From: Poa pratensis
Taxonomy: Eukaryota; Streptophyta; Magnoliopsida; Poales; Poaceae
Reading direction: 5' to 3'
Assembly (NCBI GenBank): GCA_947311845.1
Contig: CAMZMU010000123.1
Coordinates: 19,711,414 to 19,775,413 of the forward strand
Length of the DNA: 64,000 nt
Shown: piece by piece, positions 23,492 through 36,375 of the stretch
Layout: each line of letters begins with the position of its first letter
Numbering within the stretch: the first letter of the stretch is position 1
Program-made: the position numbers and the translations under genes
The notes under the pieces: generated by a model
What the model was told of the DNA's origin: nothing
Seen by the model: the letters and a program-made list of their open reading frames with translations, nothing else
Databases searched by the model: none

Positions 23492-25674
23492 TGTTGGATG
23501 TATGCCCAAAAGGCAATGTATTTATACATCTGATTCATCAATTATGATTTGTATTCTCTATGCTATAACTACGGTGGTTTCTGGATACGTGATTCAGGGG
23601 AAAGCCCACTCGTACGTGTAGAGAATATGAACACGTAAAATAAACCCTATTTCTTTTACGGACTAATTTGTTGATTGCTTGATGACACTGCTTTCCTGAT
23701 CATGGACATTGTTTATGTCAGCATCAATGAGTGGCATATTATTGGATAATAATATGGCCGGGTAAACCCAAGTTTTGGTATGCTAAGAATTCCGTTAAGT
23801 CGTCTTTTTGTCCTTAGCTTTATCACAGTAAGGTTATTATATAACATGTCTATAACCATGAGGTTATTAGGATTATGCATACTGAAGAGTTACTTTGATA
23901 CTGTCAACGGCACAACCGTAACTGGGTGTCAAAACGGCAGTCACTGGGTGGCTTCAAGGTGTGTGTATATCTATCCTAATGTTCTGAGATGGGAAATTAC
24001 TCCTCGGTGATTAGAGAGATACGCCCTGGGCCCTCTCGGTATTATAAAGGTATCCAATATGTTCTGCAGACAATGCATGGTGCAGTTACACCGTGTGGGA
24101 TATAATAATAGAAACGAGTAAAGGGAACTTACCGGTAACGAGATAAGACAAAGATGTAGTGAATCAATTTATTGATTCATGGTAACATACACGGATCTAT
24201 ATCTCGGGTGAAGTTTGGTATCGCGAGTAATGGGAATGATATATTAAATAGCCAGCAGGTTCAACAGAGTGTCTTCGCATAACGGTAGCAGTTATTCAGG
24301 TCGTCCACGGACCTGACCATGGCCGGTGATTGGTTATCCAATTATAGCTACATCTGTAGGGTGGACACGCTTAAACTAGGATTGGTTAGTTGTGTATTAT
24401 GGTTGGTCTGGAACAATGGAGAGAGTATCACCGACATAGTGTCTGCGTGATAGATATGTTTTTATCGGAGAGATTGTATTGTGATAGAAGTTGCTATCAC
24501 AGGTTGGAATTTATTCCGAGGGTTTATATAAGATGGAAATATTTATCCAGAGTATTTTGTCAGCGGACACTGGGTGTCCCGGATCATATAAAAGGTGTTT
24601 TATATGATAGATAATTAATTCGGTGAAATATTCTGTAAAAGGAAATATTCAAATAAGAATTAATTGGACAAAGTATTATTTAATTATGTGTTAATTAAAT
24701 ATTGATTTATTTAATTAATTAATAATTATGGAAAATATTATTATAAAAATGGAGCCCACCATGGGGCTACCAAGATGGGCCCGAGGGCCCACCAAGGTAG
24801 CCGCACCACCTAGTGGTGGTGGTGGGCCGTGGCGCCAAGGGGGGAGGCTCCCCCCGGCCAAACCCTAGTGGGCCGAAGGCCCATGGGGGGGGGCAGCGGC
24901 GGCGGTGGCCTGGGGCGGGCCGGCCTAGGGCGGGCCCACCCGCCAGGTCGGTGCACCGGGGTGGGCCCCACCCGGCGGCGGCCATGAGGGAGGCGGTGGA
25001 GGGGGAGGGGAGTTGGAGTCCAACTCCAACTCCTCCTTCCCAAACCGAATTGGGCAAGGGGAGCTTTCCCCTTGTCCAATCCAAGTAGGACTAGGAGAAA
25101 GCTTTCCCCTTGTCCAAGTCCCTCCACCCCTTGGTCCATCTATATAAACCACACCCCCTCCTATTTGGAGGAGACACAAGAAACACAAGTAGCTCTCAAG
25201 TTTAGATCCCTTCTAGTTGGATTAGAGGAACCTCTAATTAGAGGCAACCTATCCGATTAGACTAGATCTAATCTCTCTCTCTCTCCTTCTCATGTGTTGA
25301 GATCTCCACCTTCATATACACCAGTAGTGCTTCAAGCTTGGACGGCGAAGCCCTGCTGAACCTTTCCCGGCGTACGCGTGCAAGCTCTCGGAGGGTGATC
25401 CGTCGAACCGCGACGGTTGACCCTCACGCTGTTGGATCAAGGTGACAAGGCGAGGAGAGGAGGCGCCGGAATCTCTCTACCAGGCTTGGTTGAGAGAGAC
25501 GGCGACGAGCTACATCGACAAACGTCATCAACACTTCTTCCGCTACTTCGGTGTTGGTAACGTATTCCATCTAGATCTTCGGATCTTCGTATTCGCATGT
25601 ATCTTCATAGTAGATCTTGGGAGGTGTTGCGTAGCAATACGAAAATTTTAATTTTCTGTACACGCAACCCAGTA
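23492..25674 (+). repeat. 5' LTR of the Copia element
   Basis: 2,183 bp. Compared with the 3' LTR it carries extra GC-rich sequence around 24770-24930 containing repeated gggcc/ggccc words. Confidence 0.9.
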
Positions 25675-26945
25675 GTGGTATCAGAGCGATCTATGCGTAG
25701 ATACATGATTTGATCTAGAGCACTTGGTGTGCGGGCACCGCATAAGTTTGTGCGGGTATGTTATTGAGGTCTATATCTTCTAACATTCAAGTTATTTATG
25801 GTGCTTCCCGATATGCGGTCTCGTCTTGTTTCCAGCGGCATAGTATGATCTCGGACTTCTGGCAATCCGCGGACCTTCCGGCTGCTCCTAGTATGCCCGT
25901 CGGCGCCAACGAAGTGCTTCAGTAGCTTCGGATCATATTATAGTTGGTCTCGTCGACTTGATAGCGGATGGGGCATGTGGACTAGGTCCACACGGGGGTC
26001 ATGTGCAACTAAATGCAATCGTCTGGGTTAGCATCCGCAACATTCTTGTGATGTTGGGATGGATAATCACCCCGCAAGGTTAATCTTGCAACATGAATAA
26101 CTATGCTTGGTAAGGGCCGTAGTATTTCGGTTGTCCCGTTGATCCTACACCACGCTAAAATATGCAAACAAACGTTAGAGGCGTCTAACTCTGTTTTGCA
26201 GGACATGTGATGTGGTATAGTCTCGAAATATTATTTTGTTGACTAACCTTTGTTTTGTTGGCCGGCGTGCCGTTCTTGTTCGTCGAGCTATGGTGATAGT
26301 GGAGGATAGGAGAAGGCATGCAAATGTCGTGAACCTCGACATGGCCACGCGGTGGAGGCGCCACCGGCGGTTGGAGGAAGAAGACTATACTATCACGAAG
26401 TGTTATTTACTTGTGCATGTTTTATATCTGTTTTCTTGCTCTTCCCTTGATTGCGCAGTAGTGTGATTATTAGGGAGATTCCTCGGTAGCTGCAGAGTTT
26501 AATTACTTGAGCTAAAATTAAAAATATCAAGGAGTTCGTGCTCTTCCAACACGTAGCAGCGTCAAACCGGATGCTTGTCACCGTGCGCCATGTATCCATG
26601 AGTAATGTGTGCCAAGGGTTCGGGAGGCGTGTAGTGTACCGTACCTACAGCAAAAGCGGTTGGTTGTCTTGACGTTGGCATAACTAGTTATGAGCTCGGA
26701 GCACACGCATCGAAAGATGAAACGAAAATCACGGTGGAAGTGATTGGCTTGTTGACCTACCCGTTGTAAACTACGTTCAATGGCTTGTATCCAACTATTG
26801 ATCGTATGTTGAGCGTGGATTTCGTATACACTAATTTGATCATTAGGAATATCAATTTTAGTGGAGCATTTTAATTTAGTCTTAAATATTAATGCTAGAT
26901 AATAATTATGAACATGTCTAAGTGAACTTAATTGTTGTAGATCAA

Positions 26946-27760
26946 TGGCTAAGATAGCACCCACGTTTAACCTTGGACCGTGATTGAGAAGAAACCCCTG
27001 ACTGCGAATGGGAGCAACTATGCTGATTGGGTTCGCGCCCTAAGGATTGTTCTTAGGAACGCGAAGAGCGAGTACGTTCTTGATGGCCCTCTTCCCGAGG
27101 CGCCGGCTGACAATGCGTCAGAAGCTGAGACAGATGCATACACCTTGAAGAGTGATGCGGCGATTCTGTTCAGTGTCTCATGTTGACATGTATGGAACCT
27201 GAGTTGCAGAAGAAGTTTGACCAAACTCCTGCATACGACATTATTGTCGCACTCAAGGCCATGTACCAGACTCAGGCTAAGACTGAGCGTTATGAGATAA
27301 CAAAGGCACTGTGGTCATGTCACATGGCAGAAGGAGGCTCTGTGAGCGAGCATGTAATCAAGATGTTTGGTTATGGTACTAGGCTCGAGGCTCTGGGATT
27401 TCCTATTCCAGCCGAGCTAAGTATAGATTTGGTGTTGGCATCCCTCCCACCGTCTTACAGCGGTTTTATCATGAATTACAACATGAATGGGTTGGAGAAG
27501 ACACCAAATGAGCTGCTTGCAATGCTGAAAACTGCTGAACCTAGTGTGAAGAGGGAAAACAATCAAGTTTTGATGGTTACCCAAGGCACTAAGTTCAAGA
27601 AGAAAGAACGAAGAAGTCTAAGAATGCTAAGGCATTACAGAAGGCTGACTCGGCTCAAGAGGAATCCGAGTGTTTCTTTTGTAAGAAGAAGGGACACTGG
27701 AAGAGGAACTGCAAGAAATTTCTGCTTCAGAAGAAGAAATCTTCTAAGGGCAAGAAAGGT
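26946..27760 (+). pseudogene. Broken Copia gag
   Basis: The frame starts with ATG at 26946, shifts near 26980 at a premature stop, continues through TANGSNYADWVRALRIVLRN, stops at 27184 and resumes in another frame through the retrotransposon gag (UBN2-type) core. A CCHC zinc knuckle (C-FF-C-KKKG-H-WKRN-C) appears in a third frame near 27671-27720. At least three frame disruptions make this copy unable to produce a full nucleocapsid protein. Confidence 0.85.
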
Positions 27761-30437
27761 ATAAGAGTTATACTTGCAATGATATTTGTCAATCTTACTA
27801 GTAACTCTGGAGTATCAATTGCTAATTATTTTATGCACTTGATATAGGAGATGCGGCAAGTAAGGTGGCGGAAGAGTAGAGGTTGAAGATGTGTGTCAAG
27901 CTAGGCGCATGGAATTTCATCCACAAGATGAAGACATCTTCAAATTTACTTTTCATTTTAGTTTGAAAGATTTGTGGGTTTCGGCCCAAGTTATTGTAAT
28001 AAGGTCGCAATCTTGGCGATGGAAATACTCTTGTGATTTTGTGGGATTTCATGTCCCGTTTATCGAAGAATATTTTGGATCAATCCCTTCGTGGATGATC
28101 AAGTTACAAATCTTTTGAGTTATGGAAATATCATGTGTTCTGAAATATTGTTGTGATTATGTTGACACCACCTTCGTGTGGCACTATCATCTCAAATGCA
28201 TCATATGCATGATGGAAGGAAATTTGAGATATTGTTATGTGAAACAAGTGAAAGGCTTGATGAACTACATGATTCTTATGAATCATAAATTCATTAAGTG
28301 TTCAGGCACATAGTGAAGTCAATAAAGGTTGAGTTGAAAGATAGTCAATATTTTATTGATATCTTGAAACTACACAATTATATTTTAGAAATATTGTCTT
28401 AGTAATGTGATGAATAGAAATTCTATTTCGGTTCATATATTTGATCAAAGTTTTGATTGAATAATTACTAAGATGCTTGCAGAATCATATTCCTAGAAAT
28501 CCAATTTAGTATATTTAATGCTTGTCTAGTTTTAGCACAATAATAGTCCTTGAGTATTCACGTCATCGTTTTGAAAGAAAACATAAAGGGACGTGATAGT
28601 CTTAGATACTTAGAATTTCTGAAAAGAAGTTCAGTTCTAAGATGATGTAAGGATTTAGGAATATTATTTGTCTTATTGATTGTGTCATAGTTTTGAAAGA
28701 TAAACATGAAGAGACACAAAAATTTGGGTTCTAAGTTTTATGAAAGACTGAAACTTGATCCTGAAGGAGGAAGATGAATAAAATTGCTTTGTAGGTTGTT
28801 CCAATAATTTAATTGGAAATCCTTTTAACACCACATAAGTGACAATGTTTTGCCACTAAGATAAATGTGATTCTTGAGGAATTTTATTCTTCTAAAGAAT
28901 TCAGTGGGAGGATAGTGAATCTTGAAGAATTATTGAATCTTCGGAAATAGTTATCAGATGTTGTGCAAGCGGAAGCAATTCCAATTGACAAGTCTTTTAG
29001 ACTAATACCGAGAGTCATAGCATTTTATATGCATGACGTCTTGTCAAGATATATTCACTTAACCAGATTAGATGGCATACAAGTTTCTAGGAAACTAATA
29101 TGCTATAACAAAGTAAAGAAAGAATGTGCTAGAATAAGATCCCAATAGATTATGATTAGATATCATATATATGTTAAATATCATTGTTGTTAAGTTATGA
29201 ATAACTTAATAAGGATCTTTTTGTTAGACGAAAAGATGATCACAAAGTTTTGTTGATCAAGAAGGATTTTACGATAATGAGTTTATATAAGATATTAACG
29301 AAAACATATTCCTTTCAAAGGAAAGAATGATCGAGGATGTGTACTTTTGGTACAGCTCGAGGGTTTTTGTTAATTGAATATAAATCAGAATCGTATAAAA
29401 GAGTTTGTCTAGGACAAACAAGCAAATGATATTAAACAAAGAAAGGAGGTCATAGTTTCAATTAAATCAGTGGGAGCTTAATTATGTTATTCGGTTTGAA
29501 TAGTATAATTTATGATTATTTTGTTTTGATACAATATGGTATGTTATAAGTAATTGATGACATACATATTTGGGACATAGTAATCACAACACATATACGG
29601 AGTTTTCCATATATTGGTGTGATACAATGTTGCGGAAATTTCACTAAATGTTTTGAATATTATTCAAACAGGAGAATTAATATTCTCATAAAGTTAGAGA
29701 AATTCATGTGCAAGATCCATGGCTGTCTCGTACGGTGGTGAGCATGATCAATTGATTTATAATCTTGATCATAAAGGAATTTCTCAAGATGTGAAATTTT
29801 AAGATCAAAACAAAATTAATCAAACTTGATTGTTGGCAAGTTGAATTTGATAAAAGTTCAATTGACTACAATTAAGATGAGAATTCTCCATAAGGTGTAT
29901 TTTGAAGAAGTTACTTCAAAAGAGAGAAACGCTCATAATGTAAGAGTTACATTGGAAAATCTTATGAGATAAGTATAAAGAAAGGACCAAGGGTAGATTG
30001 AGGAATTTTCTAAATTCCGTATATCGCATTACGAGGGATGTTTATAAACATAAGGCTATATTACGAAAACTACAACAAGTAGCAAAGACAGTGGGAGCGT
30101 AACAACTTCCAAAGGAAAGGTTGTCGGTTCATTAAATGAACTAGGTGTGGTTCTTTACAAAAGAAACAACTAATTGTGAAAACAATGAAATTGTGTTCTT
30201 GGTTAAAGTACTAAGGTTTCACCTTGTATGACCAAATGCTACAAGTGATCATGATCAATTGAGGTTGTGCATGAAAGATATAATTCTTTGTGCATAAAAG
30301 AATAAAGTTCACATAGCCCCAAGGGACTAAACGGACAATATGTCAACCACATAAGAGTGAGCATGAGAAACACCAAACATCGAATAAGATGTTAAACTTA
30401 TGCAAACTAGACATTGCCAGTTGTGCAAGTGGGAGAC
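27761..30437 (+). mobile_element. Copia internal region without recognisable pol
   Basis: AT-rich sequence of about 2.7 kb between the gag remnant and the polypurine tract. Open frames are all short, and no GDD/YVDD-type reverse transcriptase or integrase motif was found. Confidence 0.6.
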
Positions 30438-32499
30438 TGTTGGATGTATGCCCAAAAGGCAATGTATTTATACATCTGATTCATCAATTATGATTTGTAT
30501 TCTCTATGCTATAACTACGGTGGTTTCTGGATACGTGATTCAGGGGAAAGCCCACTCGTACGTGTAGAGAATATGAACACGTAAAATATACCCTAGTTCT
30601 TTTACGGACTAATTTGTTGATTGCTTGATGACACTGCTTTCCTAGTCATGGACATTGTTTATGTCAGCATCAATGAGTGGCATATTATTGGATAATAATA
30701 TGGCCGGGTAAACCCAAGTTTTGGTATGCTAAGAGATTCCGTTAAGTCGTCTTTTTGTCCTTAGCTTTATCACAGTAAGGTTATTATATAATATGTCCTA
30801 TAACCATGAGGTTATTAGGTTATGCATACTGGAAGAGTTACTTTGGTACTGTCAACGGCACAGCCGTAACTGGGTGTCAAAACGGCAGTCACTGGGTGGC
30901 TTCAAGGTGTGTGTATATCCTAATGTTCTGAGATGGGAAATTACTCCTCGGTGATTAGAGAGATACGCCCTGGGCCCTCTCGGTATTATAAAGGTATCCA
31001 ATATGTTCTGCAGACAATGCATGGTGAAGTTACACTGTGTGGGATATCATAATACGGAAACGAGTAAAGGGAACTTACCGGTAACGAGATAAGACAAAGA
31101 TGTAGTGAATCAATTTTTGATTCATGGTAACATCCATGGATCTATATCTCGGGTGAAGTTTGGTATCGTGAGTAATGGGAATGATATATTAAATAGCCAG
31201 CAGGTTCAACAGAGTGTCTTCGCATAACGGTAGCAGTTATTCAGGTCGTCCACGAACCTGACCATGGCCGGTGATTGGTTATCCAATTATAGCTACACGT
31301 TATCGAACCTGTAGGGTGGACACACTTAAACTAGGATTGGTTAGTTGTGTATTATGGTTGGTCTGGAACAATGGAGAGAGTATCACCGACATAGTGTCTG
31401 CGTGATAGATATGTTTTTATCGGAGAGATTGTATTGTGATAGAAGTTGCTATCACAGGTCGGAATTTATTCCGAGGGTTTATATAAGATGGAAATATTTA
31501 TCCAGAGTATTTTGTCAGCGGACACTGGGTGTCCCGGATCATATAAAAGGTGTTTTGTATGATAGGTAATTAATTCGGTGAAATATTCTGTAAAAGGAAA
31601 TATTCAAATAAGAATTAATTGGACAAAGTATTATTTAATTATGTGTTAATTAAATATTGATTTATTTAATTAATAAATAATTATGGAAAAAATTATTATA
31701 AAATTGGAGCCCACCATGGGCCGGCCCCCACCCGCCAGGTCGGTGCGCCGGGGTGGGCCCCACCCGCCTAGGTCGGTTCGGCCTAGGTGGGCCCCACCCG
31801 ACGGCGGCCATGAGGGAGGCGGTGGAGGGGGAGGGGAGTTGGAGTCCAACTCCAACTCCTCCTTCCCAAACCGAATTGGGCAAGGGGAGCTTTCCCCTTA
31901 TCCAATCCAAGTAGGACTAGGAGAAAGCTTTCCCCTTGTCCAAGTCCCTCCACCCCTTGGTCCATCTATATAAACCACACCCCCTCCTATTTGGAGGAGA
32001 CACAAGAAACATAATTAGCTCTCAAGTTTAGATCCCTTCTAGTTGGATTAGAGGAACGTCTAATTAGAGGCAACCTATCCGATTAGACTAGATCTATTCT
32101 CTCTCTCTCCTTCCCATGTGTTGAGATCTCCACCTTCATATACACCAGTAGTGCTTCAAGCTTGGACGGCGAAGCCCTGCTGAACCTTTTCCGGCATACG
32201 CGTGCAAACTCTCGGAGGGGTGATCCGTCGAACCGCGACGGTTGACCCTCACGCTGTTGGATCAAGGTGACAAGGCGAGAGGAGGAGGCGTCGGAATCTC
32301 TCTACTAGGCTTGGTTGAGAGAGACGGCGACGAGCTACATCGACAAGCGTCATCAACACTTTTTCCGCGACTTCGGTGTTGGTAACGTATTCCATCTAGA
32401 TCTTCGGATCTTCGTATTCACATGTGTCTTTATAGTAGATCTTGGGAGGTGTTGCGTAGCAATACGAAAATTTTAATTTTCTGGACACGCAACCCAGTA
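30438..32499 (+). repeat. 3' LTR of the Copia element
   Basis: 2,062 bp, a direct repeat of 23492-25674, followed by the target duplication TCTAC. Confidence 0.9.
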
Positions 32500-32504
32500 T
32501 CTAC

Positions 32505-34016
32505 TGGTTCAATAAATTTCGGTTCTCAATCGAGGGTAATACTTACTGGTTGGCTACATCATACCTTCCACTTGGGGTACTCAACGAACTTTTACTACCA
32601 TGTTTATCATAGAGAGTGATCAAGTGAACCCATGTCCATTGTTTAAATAGCAGTAAGCTACTGCCTACTGGCCTATCCTCTGAAAAAGAGCATATTTACA
32701 GTTACTGTTCTTCTGCATTTTTTTCAAGCAAGTAATTCCATCTTCACGGTTTGTTTAATTTGTTTAGTCCATACAAAATTAGAATCATGTCACTCAAGTT
32801 GGAGAGAATAAACAACTTCACCTTCTTCTTCCTGCGGTTTGCTACAACTGCTCTCCTACACTTCAGGGTAATCACTTGTTCAACCACATTGAAAGGAGTG
32901 GATTAACATGACTATCCAAAAATAAAAGTAGTGGTTAGGAAAATATTCCATTTGATGTTTTCATGGTTTCAGTTTTTTTTTTGTAGTTTTAGGAATATTG
33001 AAACAATTTCCAATTTCACATAAAATTGACAGAGATAAGATAATATGACTTCTTCAAAATTTGGAGATGGAAATAATTTATATAATATTTGGTATCTAAT
33101 TTTCTTTTGGAATATTTAAAGAAGCTGCCCTTCCATTCTCCCAATGCGGGCCCGTTTCCGTTGAAGAGCTCCGGTGAGGTTGCGTGCATGGAGGAGCTCA
33201 TCCCCTATCATCGGCGTGGACACCGTGTCGTGGGAGGTGGTCTCTTCCCCCGATGAGGGGATCTCATCCTTGTTGTCGAGCTCATGGGGCACCCAAAATC
33301 GTCGAAGATCAATGCCACCCGGCATCAAAACGATTTATTGATATTGTTGATATATAAAACGTCACTGCTTATGTATTTCGGGCGTCTCGGGTTATAGAGG
33401 TATACAAAACTTGGACTAAAGCCCTACACATCTCAAATACTTGCCTTTAATTTTTTTGTGGGACCCTAATATGTTCTTGGATACCTAGAGCACGGAGTTG
33501 CATAGTCCCTTTCGCCCGCTTCTTGTCCCCCATTCACTAAATCATTTTTGGTCAGCTGGAATGCACATTGAAAGTTGAAATATATGATGCCTAACTGAGA
33601 TCGATTGACCGACTTTGCGACCTTGATCAACATGACGGACCTTACAACCGAAATTAGGAGAAATTAGGAATGGCAAGCGGAGAATTAGAAGTACTCCGGA
33701 TGCTTCTCCGTTTTCTTCGATCGGAACTCGATACAAAATCCACTCATGACCGTTTACCGCCAAATTAAGAAAAATTAGAAAAGCCAGGTTGCCAACCCCA
33801 CCACGTACAAAACGCACAACGATAAAGCCAGGCTAAGCCAGCGTCGTCTCGCAAGTTGCAGGCAGCGCACGCGGCGGCGGCCGTCCAGCTTTTGACCACT
33901 CCGTCCCCGACCCCAACGCGGTTTTTCTTTCTTGCTCTCAACGAGCATAGACCAGGTAGCTGTCCACGAGGGGATGCGACCGAGACGCAGCTGAGCTAGG
34001 GGCCGGCAGCTTGACC
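32505..34016. other. Intergenic region upstream of FUT-3 exon 1A
   Basis: No gene recognised. A minus-strand frame at 33116-33328 lacks family features. The last 200 bp become GC-rich and form the leader of the first candidate FUT-3 exon. Confidence 0.35.
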
Positions 34017-34287
34017 ATGGAGAAACCGAGCAGCAGGCGCTGGAGCAACGGCGGCGCGGGCGATGGCCACGAGGAGGAGCTGCCCCTGCGCGGCGGCCTG
34101 GAGACGGAGAGGGCGCCCCACGAGCAGGAGACGGGGCGGGGCAGGTACCGGCGCAACTGCGTGCGTGCCGCGCTGGTGCTCTGCCTGCTGACGCTGCCGG
34201 CCGGCGTCTTGCTCCTTCAGCGGTGGCGGGCCTCCTCGCCGGAGTGGATCTTCCCAGACGATCTCCCGAAGGAGGATGAAGACAAAG
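34017..34287 (+). CDS. FUT-3 candidate first exon 1A (alternative or orphan)
   Basis: An ATG-initiated frame of 90 codons plus one base ends at a GT donor (AAAG/GTACTG). It encodes a hydrophilic tail, a hydrophobic anchor at about residues 50-67 and LLLQRWRASSPEWIF. This resembles exon 1B (LLLQRWQAGPAPEWVF), and the phase-1 junction is the one used by all four genes, so it could splice in frame to the exon starting at 38932, giving a 588-residue protein. No second catalytic exon lies between 1A and 1B. It may be an alternative promoter/first exon, or the remnant of a duplicate that lost its catalytic exon. Confidence 0.7.
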
Positions 34288-35263
34288 GTACTGATTCTTC
34301 AGCTCATCCGGCCACGCGCATATATGCTCTACTCCAATGATCTGTAGTTGCTTCATGGCAGCTTCATAGCGTTAGCTTCTGTGATTCCGATACAAAGAGA
34401 CTGGTTCTAAGCTAGCCATTGATCGAGATAAGCGCGAGCTGAGCAGAAAATAATGATGGGGAGTATCTGCAAAGCAGATTCCCCTTGCCTCCTCCTGCTG
34501 CTTATTTTATTCGAAGCGGCTCATAGATAGGATAGTGGAATACTCCTGTCTTCACGATAAATTAGCTGTGGTGAAATCGTGCATAAATGTAGAGATTGTT
34601 AGTTAGTCAACGGCTAGGTCGGATGAGTTACCCACAGTCCACAGAAGAGCCGAGACAGCATGCCGGCCCCGGCGCAAACCAAATGGTGTCCACATCATGG
34701 TCTACAATGAAGTTTTTGGGTGGACGCCGACCAGACAAAAATAACAACCTTATTTTGGTTTTAACCTCATGCTCAAAACTGGACAAAGCCGGCTCTTGTG
34801 ATAACCTCGGAGTTTCCTCTTCCAGGATGAATTCGCATTGTTGGTGCCGCCTTTATCACCTTTGTCCGGTTTTGCTTTAAACCCTAATTTAGCCAACCTA
34901 CTGTATTCCCGAGGTACTACGACGCCTATTTCCAGTCACACTGGACATGGGTGGTTGGGTTGCTCGAGCCATTTTTTTCTCGATTTAGACAAGATTAAGG
35001 TTCCATTTCGAGCTTGTGGGGGACTGGGGGGCAATAGCGTACTTCCCCTTCTGGGCGAGCTCCCCTCGCGGACAACCGCGGCACGATGCCGTCTACACGT
35101 AAAAATAAAGAGCAGCTGGAAGAGAAAAAAAAAAGAACAAAAGAAATTCAGACATTCGGTGGCCTACGGCTGGATTGGGAGCTCCACTCACTAATCACTA
35201 TCTAGTCAGTAGAGCAGTGGTAGCGTCCCACACGCGCCGCTCACCCAAAGCCAGCTACACGCA

Positions 35264-36194
35264 AAGAATTATAGTCGTCTGGAACCTTATCCCTTCCCCT
35301 TCCCCTTGCTACAGTTCAGGCAAAGGCGAAAAAGGGCGATCCCAGTTTTCCGCCGGCGATTCCGCCGTCCCCTCTCTCCCGTCGGCCTCGGCGCCGTCGG
35401 AGGGGGTGGAGGGTTGAATCGCCGGTCGGATCGGTGTATAGCTAGTCTAGGGTAGCTAGTTGTTTAGGTTTTGCTGGGTGGTGGTGTCGTTACCGTCGCT
35501 GCCCAGGCAAATAAGGTGCTCTGGATCTTCATCGCGTCGCCGTGCCGTGATGCGGGCGAGATGTGGAGCCGGTGTGTCCAGGCGAGCTCGTCGACGCGGC
35601 GGCGAGCTGGCTAGGGACTTTTGTTCCCCTGCTTCATCCGCGACTTGGCGACGTCGGCTCCAGCGTCGTCGGGAAGACGGGGGAAACTTTGCAGGAGCTG
35701 CGGCCGCTGATCTTCTGGGATTGGCGGTGGGCCGGACGATGCGGCGGTCCGTGCGGGGACCGCGGTCGGAGGCAGGCGGATCTGCTGCCGTTCCTCGACG
35801 ATGTCGACGGGAAGGGCGAGATCTGGAGGTTGAAGCTGGGCTCGGGGCTGTTCCCCGACCCGCACGCCACAGCGAGATGTGGGCATCTCTGATGCTCCTT
35901 ATCGGGTTCATAAAGCCATCATGGCGATGGAGCTTCTTCAACCTCTGCGGTGGTTTGGCGTTCATCCTTTCCTCCTGCGGTGCTCGTCGGCGCCGGAGGC
36001 GAGTGGTGGATCGTTCTTGGTGGTGCAGAGCTCTCGAGGGACTAGGTTGTAATTTTCTCTTTGTCGAGGGACTTTTCTGCATTTTGTACGGGCCTACGTG
36101 TCCGTCTGGGCTGGCGTTCCTGTGTGTACGTATTCTGTACTCGGTTTGTCTTTGACTCAATGAATACGTATACTCCTCAAAAAAAAAAAAAAAA
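35264..36194 (+). mobile_element. Poly(A)-tailed retroposon between exons 1A and 1B
   Basis: About 930 bp, flanked by the direct repeat aaagccagctacacgca at 35247-35263 and 36192-36208 (overlapping the poly(A)). It ends in ttgtaattttctctttg, then a stretch ending tactcctc and about 15 A. It is GC-rich internally, with long frames open on both strands but no recognisable domain. Its end resembles those of the elements ending at 46481 and 56266. Confidence 0.8.
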
Positions 36195-36375
36195 GCCAGC
36201 TACACGCACGCTCCTGCAACTTGCGTCGATGGCCGGGGATCGGCTTGCTCCATCGGCCTCTCTGTTCGAAGAAATAAACAAAGAGGGGTGGAGCTCGGTG
36301 GTGAGGTGATTAGCGCTCGTGCCATGTGGGGTGGGGGTAGTTGGGCAGACGGGCGCCTAGCTAGCTAGCTAGCTC

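Larger units (their letters stand above)
23492..32499 (+). mobile_element. Copia-type LTR retrotransposon lacking pol
   Basis: A 9.0-kb element has 5' LTR 23492-25674 and 3' LTR 30438-32499, both starting TGTTGGATGTATGCCC and ending AACCCAGTA. The target duplication TCTAC is perfect at 23487-23491 and 32500-32504. The primer-binding site tggtatcagagc (25676-25687) matches the initiator-Met tRNA, and the polypurine tract gtgggagac directly precedes the 3' LTR. The internal region encodes a frameshifted gag but no recognisable protease, integrase, reverse transcriptase or RNase H. It is therefore non-autonomous. The near-identity of the LTRs apart from indels suggests a fairly recent insertion. 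Confidence 0.92.

Noticed and set aside
35456..36160. Complementary long frames on both strands
   Set aside because: They lie inside the poly(A) retroposon between FUT-3 exons 1A and 1B and reflect composition; no domain seen.
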